From: Terfezia claveryi
Lineage: Eukaryota > Ascomycota > Pezizomycetes > Pezizales > Pezizaceae
Reading direction: 5' to 3'
Length of the DNA: 14,245 nt
Assembly (NCBI GenBank): GCA_015179025.1
Contig: WHUX01000672.1
Location: 1 to 14,245, forward strand
Below the pieces are notes generated by a model. That model was given only the letters and a program-made list of their open reading frames with translations. It had not been told where the DNA came from and searched no databases. Of this stretch, positions 1 through 7,294 are shown one piece after another. The position numbers and the translations under genes are program-made. The first letter of the stretch is position 1; every line of letters begins with the position of its first letter.

Positions 1-97
1 AGGGGATAACAGTGGTGAACTAACTAGAAAAAAAGGAAAGCAGAAGTAGTTAGCTTGATAATTTCTTTTCTTATAGCTATATCTAATTCCAATTCAA

Positions 98-246
98 TTC
101 TAGCAGTCCGAGTTCTAGCAGTCTAAGTTCCAGTAGTCCGAGTTCCAGCAGTCCAAGTTCCAGCAGTCCAAGTTCCAGTAGTCCAAGTTCCAGCAGTCCG
201 AGTTCCAGCAGTCTGAGTTCCAGCAGTCCAAGTGAAGCAGTCTGAG
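98..246. repeat. 15-bp tandem repeat (minisatellite)
   Basis: About ten head-to-tail copies of a 15-bp unit of the form TTCCAGCAGTCCRAG lie here, differing mainly by C/T and A/G changes; the last copy is one base short. One forward frame reads repeats of Ser-Ser-Ser-Ser-Pro, but it has no start codon, is preceded by a stop just upstream and ends soon after the array, so I do not call a protein. No gene is visible beside it. Between 247 and 360 I see only T/C-rich sequence without a feature. Confidence 0.9.
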
Positions 247-360
247 TTCTAACTAACTTTCTCTCTTACTTTTCATTTCCTTACTATATTAACTACCCTT
301 TTCCTATTTACTACTTCTCCTATATCAAAGCCTACTAACTTCTATTTCTCTTCTACATCT

Positions 361-634
361 ACAACTACTCTCCCCACCAACTCTTCCACCAACTCTCCCC
401 AATAACCACCAACTCCCCCTACTCTCCCCACCAACTACTTCCTCGCCAACTACCTTTCTCCCAACTATTCTCCCACTATCTACTCTGCCCCCAACTACTC
501 TCCCCTAACTACTCCCCCCTCTTCCTACCAACTACTCTCCCTGCCAGCTACTCCTCCTTGCCAACTATGCTCCCTACCAACTACACTCTCCACCAACTAT
601 GCTCTCTACCAACTACTCTCCCTACTAATTACTA
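361..634. repeat. pyrimidine-rich degenerate minisatellite
   Basis: The plus strand is almost entirely C, T and A, built from imperfect copies of a 12-21 bp unit of the type CCAACTACTCTCCC. The complementary strand is purine-rich. No open frame with a sensible start is present. The strong strand asymmetry could allow unusual DNA structure, but that is inference. Confidence 0.8.
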
Positions 635-993
635 TGGATACTGTATATTGTCGGGCATATTATTCCTATAAACTTCTTACAGAATTCACTACATATTATT
701 CTCCAGGAAGACTCCAATAAAGATTAACTTGCATTATATGTTTGGTTAGTATTATTTTCTGAATTTTATGATATTTTACCATATAAACTAATTGTCTTTT
801 ACTAAAGGATATTTATCAAGAAAGGCAAAGACAAGGAAGACAAAGACAAAGAGAAAGACAAAGACACATAAGAAGTCCTTCTCCCAATAATATTGAAGTT
901 AGTAATCTTATCTAATTTATCTATATAATAACTTTGTTATACTAATATTTATATCAGCCTAATGTATTATTACCACTGGCATTTAATAGTTGT
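635..993. other. gene-free AT-rich stretch left of element B, with a short purine repeat
   Basis: No supported gene lies here. There is an AATAAA-like motif near 716 and a purine repeat at 820-867 built on AAAGACA/AGACAA units, which reads as Lys/Thr- or Arg/Gln-rich peptide in two frames. A sequence at about 755-806 resembles a short fungal intron (GTTAGT at the left, CTAAT then AAG at the right), but the flanking frames contain stops, so no exon is called. The stretch ends at the TG that opens the first LTR. Confidence 0.5.
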
Positions 994-2135
994 TGTCACG
1001 GGGTGACATCCAGCCCTACCAAAGGTACTTGGGCCCTTATAGAACGACCCTAGAATCTATATGGACTCTAGGTACACTCTTAGTAGTGTGGTGCAAACGT
1101 TTCTAAATACTTATCTATAAGAGTTAAGTATATGAAACGGGTATGAACCTTAGAGTGGTTTATAATCATCCTAGAGTTAAGACCCTTATGGAACGTCCAT
1201 AGACCCTTGAGGGAGCTACGGTTTAAGTTTCATAAGTATCCGATTAATGGTTCAATAGTTATACCCAGATCAATATGCTGGCTATATGCATACATATACT
1301 AGCTATTAGCTGTTACCCTGAAGTCTTGGCGTTACCCTGAATTACTAATTATTACCCTGAACTTAAGGAAAAATAATTCGGTAAAAATAACTAAAAAAAT
1401 GAAGGACCGAGGGCGCACTTAGACCAAAGTGCGTCCGGTGACACTATAAGGGAGTGCGCCCAGACAGAGGCTAAAGGTAGGCCAAAACATAAAGTTCTCC
1501 GAATTTAATGTTTCAAGGTTCTATCTAGGCCTACTCTCGTTCTGATTCCATTTCTGCAATCCTTTTTGATCGGAGTTAAACTCATGGAGATATAGACTTT
1601 TAATATGGTCATATAGGTCCATGAGAAGGTTTACTTATTATTGGTAATAACTCTGTGAATAATTTGGGTAACGAGATAAACTAAGATTCTATAATCTTCT
1701 ATGCGTTGATACCTTTCCAATGGTAATCTACTTGTGACCCACGGTTCTCTATTCATAGAGTTAGTGCAGTTGAAAATTATTTTCAATGGACACTAGACAC
1801 TATTAAGTGAATATTGCCGGAAACATAATTAGATGCCTTCGGATATTGTCAGATGTAATTGATAGTATCGGGATTGGTAACGTATCTGAAATTGAATTTA
1901 GTTGTCTCGATAAGAATTCTTTAATGGGATAAGCGAGCTATAAGCGAAGTACGTATAATATGCAGACATGGAATATTCTCTACGTTCGGGTTAGTAACCT
2001 GTGACAACGAGTGCAGATAGCAACTGCATTAACAAAGGTGTGGATGCATAACACTTAGGAAGAAATTCCAAGGTGACAGGTAGGCCCGCGTTTATAAAAT
2101 ATTTTTATCATAAGAATATCTACGAACACCGCGGA

Positions 2136-2143
2136 TATAAATA
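2136..2143 (+). promoter_or_regulatory. TATA box of the element B LTR
   Basis: TATAAATA lies about 300 bp before the end of the LTR and is conserved in the second LTR copy (9932-9939, minus strand). It would drive rightward transcription of gag. The inferred RNA start near 2218 is about 75-80 bp downstream. Confidence 0.6.
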
Positions 2144-2217
2144 GTGCAAGTAGTTCCGTTGAATTCATTCTACCACAAGCGAGTATTCGAAAGCAAGAGC
2201 ACCTTGAGTCACGAAGC

Positions 2218-2226
2218 CTACAAAGT
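2218..2226 (+). other. candidate self-primer site in the LTR (RNA 5' end)
   Basis: CTACAAAGT is the exact reverse complement of the 9 nt at 2436-2444, just outside the LTR. In Tf1/sushi-type elements the 5' end of the RNA folds onto the primer-binding site and primes minus-strand DNA. The same 9-mer is kept in the second LTR copy at 9847-9855. That this is the actual transcript start is inference. Confidence 0.5.
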
Positions 2227-2435
2227 TCTAAGTCTTGAGTTAACTTTACGTTCAAGCAACATATAATTTATTTTGTGTTGCGAAATAAGATCCGTTATTA
2301 GGACTATCGTTGGATTGAACTTTACTGCTATAGGATTGATATTCTGTGTTTGCGGAATAGATATCATTGCGGCAGCAAATTACGGCCGTCCTAATAGTTG
2401 CAAGAGCGCTATCAGTCAATAGGGCCCCCGACATT

Positions 2436-2444
2436 ACTTTGTAG
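2436..2444 (+). other. candidate primer-binding site of element B (self-priming)
   Basis: ACTTTGTAG starts 2 nt after the LTR end. It does not begin with TGG, so it does not look like a tRNA 3'-end complement, but it is complementary over 9 nt to 2218-2226 inside the LTR. Element D shows the same arrangement with the same 2-nt gap and an unrelated sequence, which supports the call. Confidence 0.52.
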
Positions 2445-2472
2445 CTAGTGATTCTCATTATCATTTGCTATT

Positions 2473-3147
2473 ATGTACTCAAATCATGTTAGCTCACAGA
2501 CACCAAGAGGGCCTCGCCAGCCCTACCAACCCCTTACATTCCCAGATGTCATACCCCGTGCCATCACACAAAGACCACACAATCTTCCAATCTATACAGA
2601 TATGGAAGATGACCTTATTGATATCCCAATAGAGGATATTCTATCTCGTGGGATGGAATCCTCAAGACACCCTATATACTCTCCACATGAGTTAACCACA
2701 TTCCCACCCAGTTTATTAGAACGATTTGGACAACCTTCCCGAAGGCCTCCCCATCGAACAGCCAGTAACACATCATCACGACGTCCTACCCAGCCTCCAC
2801 CACGCCCCACACGACCGTCTCGACCAAGTTTTAGCCAAGAAGAATATGACCAATTATTGGCTCGTATTGTTCGAGATGGATCCATTAAGTTCGACCGGCA
2901 AAGAGCCGAGATTACTGACCTTACAAGAGGTCTTAACGCTCAAGCAAGCCTCCTAAAAGAAGCTCAAGATGCTCACAGAGTTATTTTTGAAGGAGCAATA
3001 GCTACATATGAAGATCTAAAGTTGTTACGACAGCAGGTCACCGAGGAGGTAGCAGCCCTAAAAGGTCAAACAGAAGGACAAGAGGATGCAGTTAAATGCT
3101 TAACTGTATCTATTAGTGAGGCATTAAAAAAGCAATGGAGGAGTTAA
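2473..3147 (+). CDS. Gag N-terminal part of element B (coiled-coil protein), cut short
   Basis: This 224-codon ORF starts 39 bp after the LTR, as expected for gag, the structural protein that forms the virus-like particle. Residues 1 to about 115 are rich in Pro, Arg and Ser and probably disordered (for example PTQPPPRPTRPSRPS). Residues about 117-220 are charged and heptad-like, suggesting a coiled coil. No capsid core or zinc knuckle is present in this ORF. It ends at a stop at 3145-3147, just after an A-run. The -1 frame after that run continues with similar helical sequence (AMEELSKKL) up to 3157, where element D begins. The true gag therefore probably ran on; either a one-base indel or a frameshift event explains the early stop. 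No similarity to a named gag was established. Confidence 0.65.
   Translation: MYSNHVSSQTPRGPRQPYQPLTFPDVIPRAITQRPHNLPIYTDMEDDLIDIPIEDILSRGMESSRHPIYSPHELTTFPPSLLERFGQPSRRPPHRTASNTSSRRPTQPPPRPTRPSRPSFSQEEYDQLLARIVRDGSIKFDRQRAEITDLTRGLNAQASLLKEAQDAHRVIFEGAIATYEDLKLLRQQVTEEVAALKGQTEGQEDAVKCLTVSISEALKKQWRS
3126..3132 (+). other. A AAA AAG heptamer at the end of the gag ORF
   Basis: The heptamer is in the exact phase of a -1 slippery site: the zero-frame codons are TTA AAA AAG, with a stop four codons later. After a -1 slip the frame stays open across the D boundary at 3158 until a stop around 3200. A simple one-base indel in the A-run is an equally good explanation. Confidence 0.3.
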
Positions 3148-3180
3148 GCAAGAAGCTTGTAACAACCATATGTTCAGTTG

Positions 3181-3253
3181 TCATCACCTGCGATCGCAGG
3201 TGATGGGTCATTGCCATTGTTGTCTTTGTCATCACCTGCAATTGCAGGTGATG
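3181..3253 (+). promoter_or_regulatory. two 24-bp perfect palindromes, 48 bp apart, in U3 of the D LTR
   Basis: Positions 3182-3205 and 3230-3253 are each perfectly self-complementary and differ only at two central bases (GATC against AATT). Both carry CACCTG/CAGGTG half-sites, an E-box-type motif, mirrored about the centre. They lie about 80-150 bp upstream of the TATA box. Duplicated symmetrical sites in U3 suggest binding of a dimeric transcription factor, or hairpin formation; neither is shown. Confidence 0.55.
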
Positions 3254-3331
3254 GGTTATTGTATTATCGTTTCCTTGCTTGGCTTCCGAGATAGGGAAGC
3301 TTATTTTCCCAATTGCCCTGACCGAGTTATG

Positions 3332-3340
3332 TATATATAG
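3332..3340 (+). promoter_or_regulatory. TATA box of the element D LTR
   Basis: TATATATAG stands 31 bp before the self-primer candidate at 3371, a normal distance to an RNA start. A CCAAT-type pentamer lies at 3309-3313. Confidence 0.6.
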
Positions 3341-3370
3341 AGCCTGTCCTCGTACTGTCATTGGATCCCC

Positions 3371-3379
3371 ATCCAACGT
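3371..3379 (+). other. candidate self-primer site in the D LTR (RNA 5' end)
   Basis: ATCCAACGT is the exact reverse complement of 3659-3667 just outside the LTR. It also forms the right arm of a local hairpin, TTGGAT-CCCC-ATCCAA (3361-3376). Confidence 0.55.
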
Positions 3380-3658
3380 CTTATATATCCAATACAGGGC
3401 CTTGCTTCTCTCCACGTTGGTGCATCTCCCTTGTGCACCTCCTCGCCTTGTCTCTGCAGCCAGCTGCCTCCCTTGACACACGCGGCAATGCTTCCGCGTG
3501 TCTCGTATCCCTTGCCCTCTACTCTCTCTTGCCTCTGCCCTTGCCCCCCGTCTCAGCCTCCCCTGGTCCACATAGCGTTCCTACGTGTGTGTTATCCAAG
3601 CCTTGCCCTTGCCCGGTGTACCCCTTGGTCGCCTTGCCCCCAGAGCTGTCGCTACACT

Positions 3659-3667
3659 ACGTTGGAT
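3659..3667 (+). other. candidate primer-binding site of element D (self-priming)
   Basis: ACGTTGGAT starts 2 nt after the LTR end and pairs over 9 nt with 3371-3379. A TGG lies within it (3663 is its T), so a tRNA primer is not excluded, but the offset and the match inside the LTR fit Tf1-like self-priming better. Confidence 0.52.
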
Positions 3668-3692
3668 CTTCTCGACCAACTGGTACGCTGTC

Positions 3693-4090
3693 ATGTCGAA
3701 CCAACCCCGTTACCTACCGACAGGTTCCAAGCATGGAGGGAAACCCAATACCCTCAGACCCTGCCCAGCTGTTGGAATACCGCCGAATGCCATCGATATC
3801 TTCACTGCCACCTATAAGATTGGCGAAAAAACAAGGAGCGGAGCTCCAGAACACCAAACGAAGGCTGAAAGAAGCCGAAGATGAAATCCTTCTTCTCCGA
3901 GAGGACCTTGCAGACGACCGAGTAACCATTCGCAATCTCAACCATGCCTTTGCCGCGCAACCACAAGGCACCGGCGACTGCCACGCCGCCAAAACCCAAG
4001 ACCTCCCCGACCCAAATTTAATGGTGAACGGGCCCGCCTCAAGGCCTGGAAAAACTCGATCAATATCAAGCTCAATGCGAATTACCAAGC
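3693..4090 (+). pseudogene. Gag N-terminus of element D, frameshifted and truncated
   Basis: The ATG at 3693 follows the LTR by 36 bp and opens a frame beginning MSNQPRYLPTGSK. That frame stops near 3884, while a Glu/Lys/Leu-rich coiled-coil segment (about 3829-3930) is read in another frame, so at least one frameshift lies between them. A further shift leads to the start of a gag core motif (NGERARLKAWKNS, about 4020-4060) of the kind seen in fungal Gypsy gag proteins. The core then breaks off at a stop near 4090; its remainder, normally well over 100 residues, is absent. Whether this is a D gag fragment or a D gag with an internal deletion depends on which element owns the sequence after 4090. 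Confidence 0.6.
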
Positions 4091-4092
4091 CT

Positions 4093-4447
4093 AAGCAAAA
4101 GGCAAAAAACCAAGCCTGATGCTAAAGCTAAGTCCAAGTCAGATACTCCTTCTAAGAAAGCCAAAGAGCCTGGCCAAGATAGCGTTACATATGCTATGAG
4201 ACAGGCTCGAAAGAAGGATGGACAGTGCATCAAGTGTGGGGACAAATCTCACATGATGGGTGACTGTTCTATCGGTTGGAAGGTTACGGATGAAACAAAG
4301 GCAAAGGGAAAGGGAAAGGGAAAGGAGGAAGCTAAGAAAGTGGCGACAGTGTCTGCAGGAGCGGCTGTGGTAGCGCCACTTGAGGTTCAGTTTGGGCACA
4401 TTGTCAGTGAGGATGAGTTGGATTATGGGGAGAATTCGGACTGTTAG
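4093..4447 (+). pseudogene. Gag C-terminus with CCHC zinc knuckle
   Basis: The frame is open from about 4093 to the stop at 4445-4447. It begins Lys-rich, then carries a C-X2-C-X4-H-X4-C knuckle (CIKCGDKSHMMGDC, about 4226-4267), which binds element RNA during packaging. A KGKGKGK stretch and an acidic tail (EDELDYGENSDC) follow. It has lost its upstream capsid core. By position before protease and RT it is the nucleocapsid end of the gag that belongs with the pol downstream, probably element B. The first internal ATG (4196) is not a real start. Confidence 0.7.
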
Positions 4448-4845
4448 GGATGCGGGCTATCTAGTATGTCGGGTCGGATAGTCTCGCAGGATTGGTTTTC
4501 TATTTGTGTTATAAGGAATGGCATCTCTGTTGGCAGTTGGAAGGAGGAACATGAAGGGGAACCTATGGATATTGACCCTGTTTTGATTAGTTCTGTTTCT
4601 CGCAATTTGTCTTCTTTGCTATTTCATCTCTTTCTTTATCTAATAAAAACGCAAAAAAAGGGACAAAAAGAAAAGCTGATGATGAGGTGGCTCCTCATAT
4701 TGGCGCACTGAAAAAAGACCACGAAAGGTGGCGGTGCCGGATATTTCATTGGATGGAATTAAGGATCTCTCTTTGGCAGGAAAATCGGGTGCAAGGTATT
4801 GAAGCGTGAAGGACTGAAATTTCTTATCTCTGTTAAGTTATCTTG
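4448..4845 (+). pseudogene. broken linker between gag and protease
   Basis: Short open pieces in different frames are found here, for example KRPRKVAVPDISLDGIKD around 4715-4770, separated by stops. The region sits between the zinc knuckle and the protease motif and is most simply the decayed gag-protease spacer. No domain is recognised in it. Confidence 0.4.
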
Positions 4846-5206
4846 ATGTACGGAGGAAATAAACGCGAAATTTCCATTAATGCTTTGGTTGATACTGGCG
4901 CAGAAGCCACGATTTTTGATTCTTCTTTTGTTGAACAGATGATGCTGCCTTGGTTAAGAGGGAGAAAAGACTGAGATTAGAGAGCGCCGACGGCTCGATT
5001 CTCAAGAGGTCTGGCACAGTGCAGGTTCAGAACCTGCAGATGGAGGTCCCAGATGCAAGATCGGGACGAAACAAAACTCTTGACCTGGTAACTGAGGTTG
5101 CGTGCCTCGAACCAGGTCTTCCACTCATTTTGGGGATGGATTGGATTAAAGCCAATTGTGATAAGCTACGAGTCACCACTCCTTATGGACTCGAGCTAAA
5201 AAGACG
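4846..5206 (+). pseudogene. aspartic protease of element B, frameshifted
   Basis: The retroviral-type protease that cleaves Gag-Pol is recognised by the active-site motif LVDTGAEATIF (about 4885-4917) and, in a second frame, by the C-terminal motif PLILGMDWIKAN (about 5120-5155). The two lie in different frames, joined by a shift near 4940-4975 where the first frame reaches a stop. Another shift near 5200 separates it from the RT frame. It is inactive as read. Confidence 0.75.
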
Positions 5207-6189
5207 TTGGAAATCGAGGAGGTTACTGATTTCGCTGACTTTGACGAAGTACTTGCAGAGACTCAATATGTCGGATTAATTGAAATAGGGGAATGGGATT
5301 ATCAGAAGTTCGCTAATGGAGACGTTCGCAAGGTTATGAAAATAACAGCGACTGAAAATATCCATGAACTTGCTGATCGATTGCCAACACAGTACAGGGA
5401 TTTTGTAAAAATCTTTGGAAAGGAGTTGCAATCCGCCCTTCCCACGCACGGTCCACAAGACATGACTATTGAGTTAGAAGAAGGAAAGAGTCCCCCGTCA
5501 GGAAAACTATACCCCCTCTCCCCTGATGAACTGGAGCTTCTCAAAGAATACCTAGATGAGATGCTCCGAACCGGCAAGATAAGACCGAGCAAAAGCAGTG
5601 CTGGCGCTCCTATATTCTTCGCCAAACAGCCAAATGGCAAGCTCAGAATAGTCGTAGACTATAGAGGGCTCAATGCCATAACCAAAAAAGACAAGTATCC
5701 CCTACCACTTATGACTACCCTAATGGAACAAGTTGGTACTTCACAGGTTTTCTCCAAACTCGATCTCAAACTCGGGTTTAACCTACTCAGAATAGCAGCG
5801 GAGACGAGTGGAAAACAGCATTCAAGACAAGATATGGCTTATACGAATATACAGTTATGCCTTTTGGGCTAACTAACGCCATCTGTTTTCCAGCGACATG
5901 TTAACAATATTCTATCGGAAGAATTGACCGAGGAATAGTTGTATATATTGATGATATCCTCATTTATACCCAAACAGAGGAAGAACATGTCGAGCTCGTC
6001 CGTTGGGTGCTGCAGAAACTAACGGAGAATAACCTTTGTGTCAAATAGACAAGTGTATCTTCCATGTCCCAGAAGTCGAATTCGTGGGATTTAAAGTAGG
6101 TACAAAGGGGATACAAATGGGGCAGAAGAAAGTCGAGGACATCCTCGCCTGGTAGGCTCTTCGGAACGTCAAAGAGGTGCAGAGGTTTA
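5207..6189 (+). pseudogene. reverse transcriptase of element B, with frameshifts and a stop
   Basis: The frame from 5207 is open to 5872 and contains the RT N-terminus, including PLSPDELELLKEYLDEML, KSSAGAPIFFAKQPNG and the [20 protein letters not shown] block. The frame is lost near 5800, where one base is missing compared with element C. The catalytic YIDD box follows in another frame (VYIDDILIY, about 5941-5967). Further one-base losses relative to C occur near 5931 and 6046, and an in-frame TAG stands near 6153 where C has CAG. The polymerase is not functional. Its close match is the minus-strand copy at 13386-14245. Confidence 0.85.
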
Positions 6190-7157
6190 TTGGTTTTACT
6201 AATTTCTATCGCCGGTTATTCAGGCTTTAGTAGTTTGGCTTTGCCGATTCAGACACTGACGCACAATGGAGTTCCTTGGAACTGGACACAGCAGTGTCAA
6301 CAGGCCTTCGATGAGTTAAAATATAGGTTCAACATCGCTCCGATACTATGTCATTATCACTCAGAACGACCAAAAATGATCGAGACAGATGCGTCTGATC
6401 TAGCGAAAGCTGGTATTCTATCCCAAAAAGAACCAGATGGTCGTTGGCACCCAGTAGCGTACTATTCGAAACGCTTGATCCCAGCAGAGCTCAATTACGA
6501 TGTTCATGATAAAGAAATGGTCGTAATTGTCAATTGTTACCAAGAATGGAGACATTTTCTCATGGGTGCCCCGGAGGAGATAATTGTGTATATGGATCAC
6601 AAGAACCTTGAGTACTTTAATTCCACTAAGATACTCAATCGAAGGCAGGCCAGATGGGCGGAAATACTAAGCCAATTTAATTTTAGAATCATCTACCGCC
6701 CAGGTGATAAAAATGGCAAAGCAGATGCACTTTCTTGTCAGGTTGATCCTGACCTCGAAGGAGGGGGAGAGAAGCAGGACCACACGATTCGGATGTTCAA
6801 GCCTGGTCAATTCCAACTAGGAACAAGTGAGGAGAGTCTAGTAACGCGCCGTATTATGGCAGTGAAGACCTCACAAACAGAAGAATCAAGTTGGTCGAAG
6901 GAGATCCAAGAGGCTGGCCTCAAGGACGACAAGTGGTTAGGGATTCGGAATGCGTTGAAGTTTGGCAAGGACTATCCTGGACTCGATCATTACGGTTTAG
7001 AAGATGACATGGTAACCTATGAACGTCGCCTATATATACCTGACAACAATTCCCTTAAGTTGAAAGTGGGTTTCCAAAGTCATGATGCTAAAGTTGCAGG
7101 TCATTTCGGACGTGACAAAACCCTCGAGCTAATGAAACGAAATTACTACTGGCCTAA
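6190..7157 (+). pseudogene. RNase H and integrase N-terminus of element B, truncated
   Basis: One frame stays open through the connection and RNase [16 protein letters not shown] (about 6380-6425) with the first acidic residue, DKEMVVIV with the Glu, DHKNLEYF with the next Asp, and ADALS near 6722. The YMDH motif has Met where C has Thr, and ADALS is followed by Cys where C encodes Arg. The integrase begins near 6900 and reaches the His-His part of its zinc finger (HDAKVAGH, about 7080-7105) and NYYWPN (7140-7157). The sequence stops matching element C exactly after 7157, so the Cys pair, catalytic core and chromodomain are missing. The open frame runs on to 7263 only by chance. Confidence 0.85.
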
Positions 7158-7294
7158 TGTAAGTGTGGGCCAAGTTAGTAGAGGTGTTCTTGAGATGAAC
7201 ATGGCTCTACCAACGTGGTTGGGCAGCAAAGCACACTGTCTAGGTCCTATACAGGAGTCCTAAAGAGCGGCTGGCTGTTGGTGTATTTGGGGGG
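7158..7294 (+). mobile_element. fragment X: 137-bp piece, possibly the 5' end of another LTR
   Basis: The piece begins TGTAAGTGTGGG at the point where element B integrase breaks off, and it is followed by the outer end of the element A LTR at 7295. A TG start next to a clean breakpoint suggests the tip of an LTR inserted into B and then split by A. No other copy and no opposite end are in the window. It could instead be an unrelated sequence joined by deletion. Confidence 0.35.

Larger units (their letters stand above)
994..2433 (+). repeat. 5' LTR of element B (1440 bp, TG...CA)
   Basis: It begins TGTCACGG and ends CCGACA. A second copy lies in reverse orientation at 9638-11099, with about 94% identity by eye over the first ~390 bp. 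The orientation is shown by a TATAAATA box at 2136-2143, near the 3' end as expected for U3-R-U5, and by the gag ORF starting 39 bp after the LTR. If transcription starts near 2218, U3 is about 1.2 kb and R plus U5 about 216 bp, which is long for such elements. It contains three TTACCCTGAA motifs (1313-1361) and an inverted repeat (1411-1419 with 1453-1461). The left flank (989-993, GTTGT) would be the target duplication, but the partner is not in the window. Small antisense ORFs inside it are incidental. Confidence 0.87.
3158..3656 (+). repeat. 5' LTR of element D (499 bp, TGTA...TACA)
   Basis: The LTR begins TGTAACAACC and ends GTCGCTACA, giving short inverted termini TGTA/TACA. It contains two palindromes in the upstream half (3182-3253), a TATA box at 3332-3340, a self-primer candidate at 3371-3379 and a pyrimidine-rich downstream half. 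It shares no visible similarity with the 994-2433 LTR. The downstream gag ATG at 3693 supports its being a 5' LTR. Long ORFs crossing it on both strands are incidental. Confidence 0.75.
3158..4090 (+). mobile_element. element D: 5' piece of a second Gypsy-type retrotransposon inside gag of element B
   Basis: The piece holds a complete LTR (3158-3656), a 36-bp leader and a gag N-terminus (from 3693). It starts right after the B gag coiled coil; the 5 bp before it (AAGCT, 3153-3157) would be the target duplication. Its right end is not an LTR: near 4084-4117 the start of a gag core passes directly into a Lys-rich zinc-knuckle tail. I infer insertion of D into B gag, then a deletion removing the rest of D and the middle of B gag. 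The alternative is that D continues to 7157 with its own gag core deleted. Confidence 0.6.
994..7157 (+). mobile_element. element B: Ty3/Gypsy chromovirus-type retrotransposon, 5' part, broken and interrupted
   Basis: The order seen is LTR (994-2433), 39-bp leader, gag (2473 to about 3157), an inserted piece of another element (3158 to about 4090), gag zinc knuckle, protease, reverse transcriptase, RNase H and the start of integrase, ending abruptly at 7157. The LTR is the same family as the 3' LTR of element C, and the pol is the same family as C's pol, which is why I assign both ends to one element. The central and C-terminal integrase, chromodomain and 3' LTR are missing. The pol carries many frameshifts and at least one in-frame stop, so it is inactive. 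An alternative reading assigns 3158-7157 to element D alone; the LTR/pol pairing seen in C argues against this but does not exclude it. Confidence 0.72.

Noticed and set aside
755..806. A short fungal-type intron with basic exons on both sides
   Set aside because: Splice-like signals are present but the upstream frame hits a stop within about 25 codons and no start codon or domain supports a gene.
994..2433. Repeat-induced point mutation (RIP)
   Set aside because: Differences between the B and C copies include transversions and indels and go in both directions; no strong C-to-T bias at CpA was seen by eye. A count on aligned copies would decide.
2252..2464. Small antisense ORF with a similar partner at 9597-9821, suggesting a conserved protein
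   Set aside because: Both lie antisense in the two LTR copies, so the similarity follows from the repeat; the N-termini differ and run into unrelated flanks.
3181..3253. CRISPR-like repeat pair
   Set aside because: There are only two units, the repeats are palindromic, no cas genes are near and the setting is a fungal LTR.
3113..3571. Minus-strand 152-codon ORF
   Set aside because: It is antisense to the D LTR; its repeated HHL..QVMT pattern simply reflects the palindromic 48-bp repeat.
3361..4119. 252-codon ORF as one protein
   Set aside because: It runs from inside the D LTR through the leader into gag in a frame different from the gag ATG at 3693. Only its middle (coiled coil) is real gag sequence.
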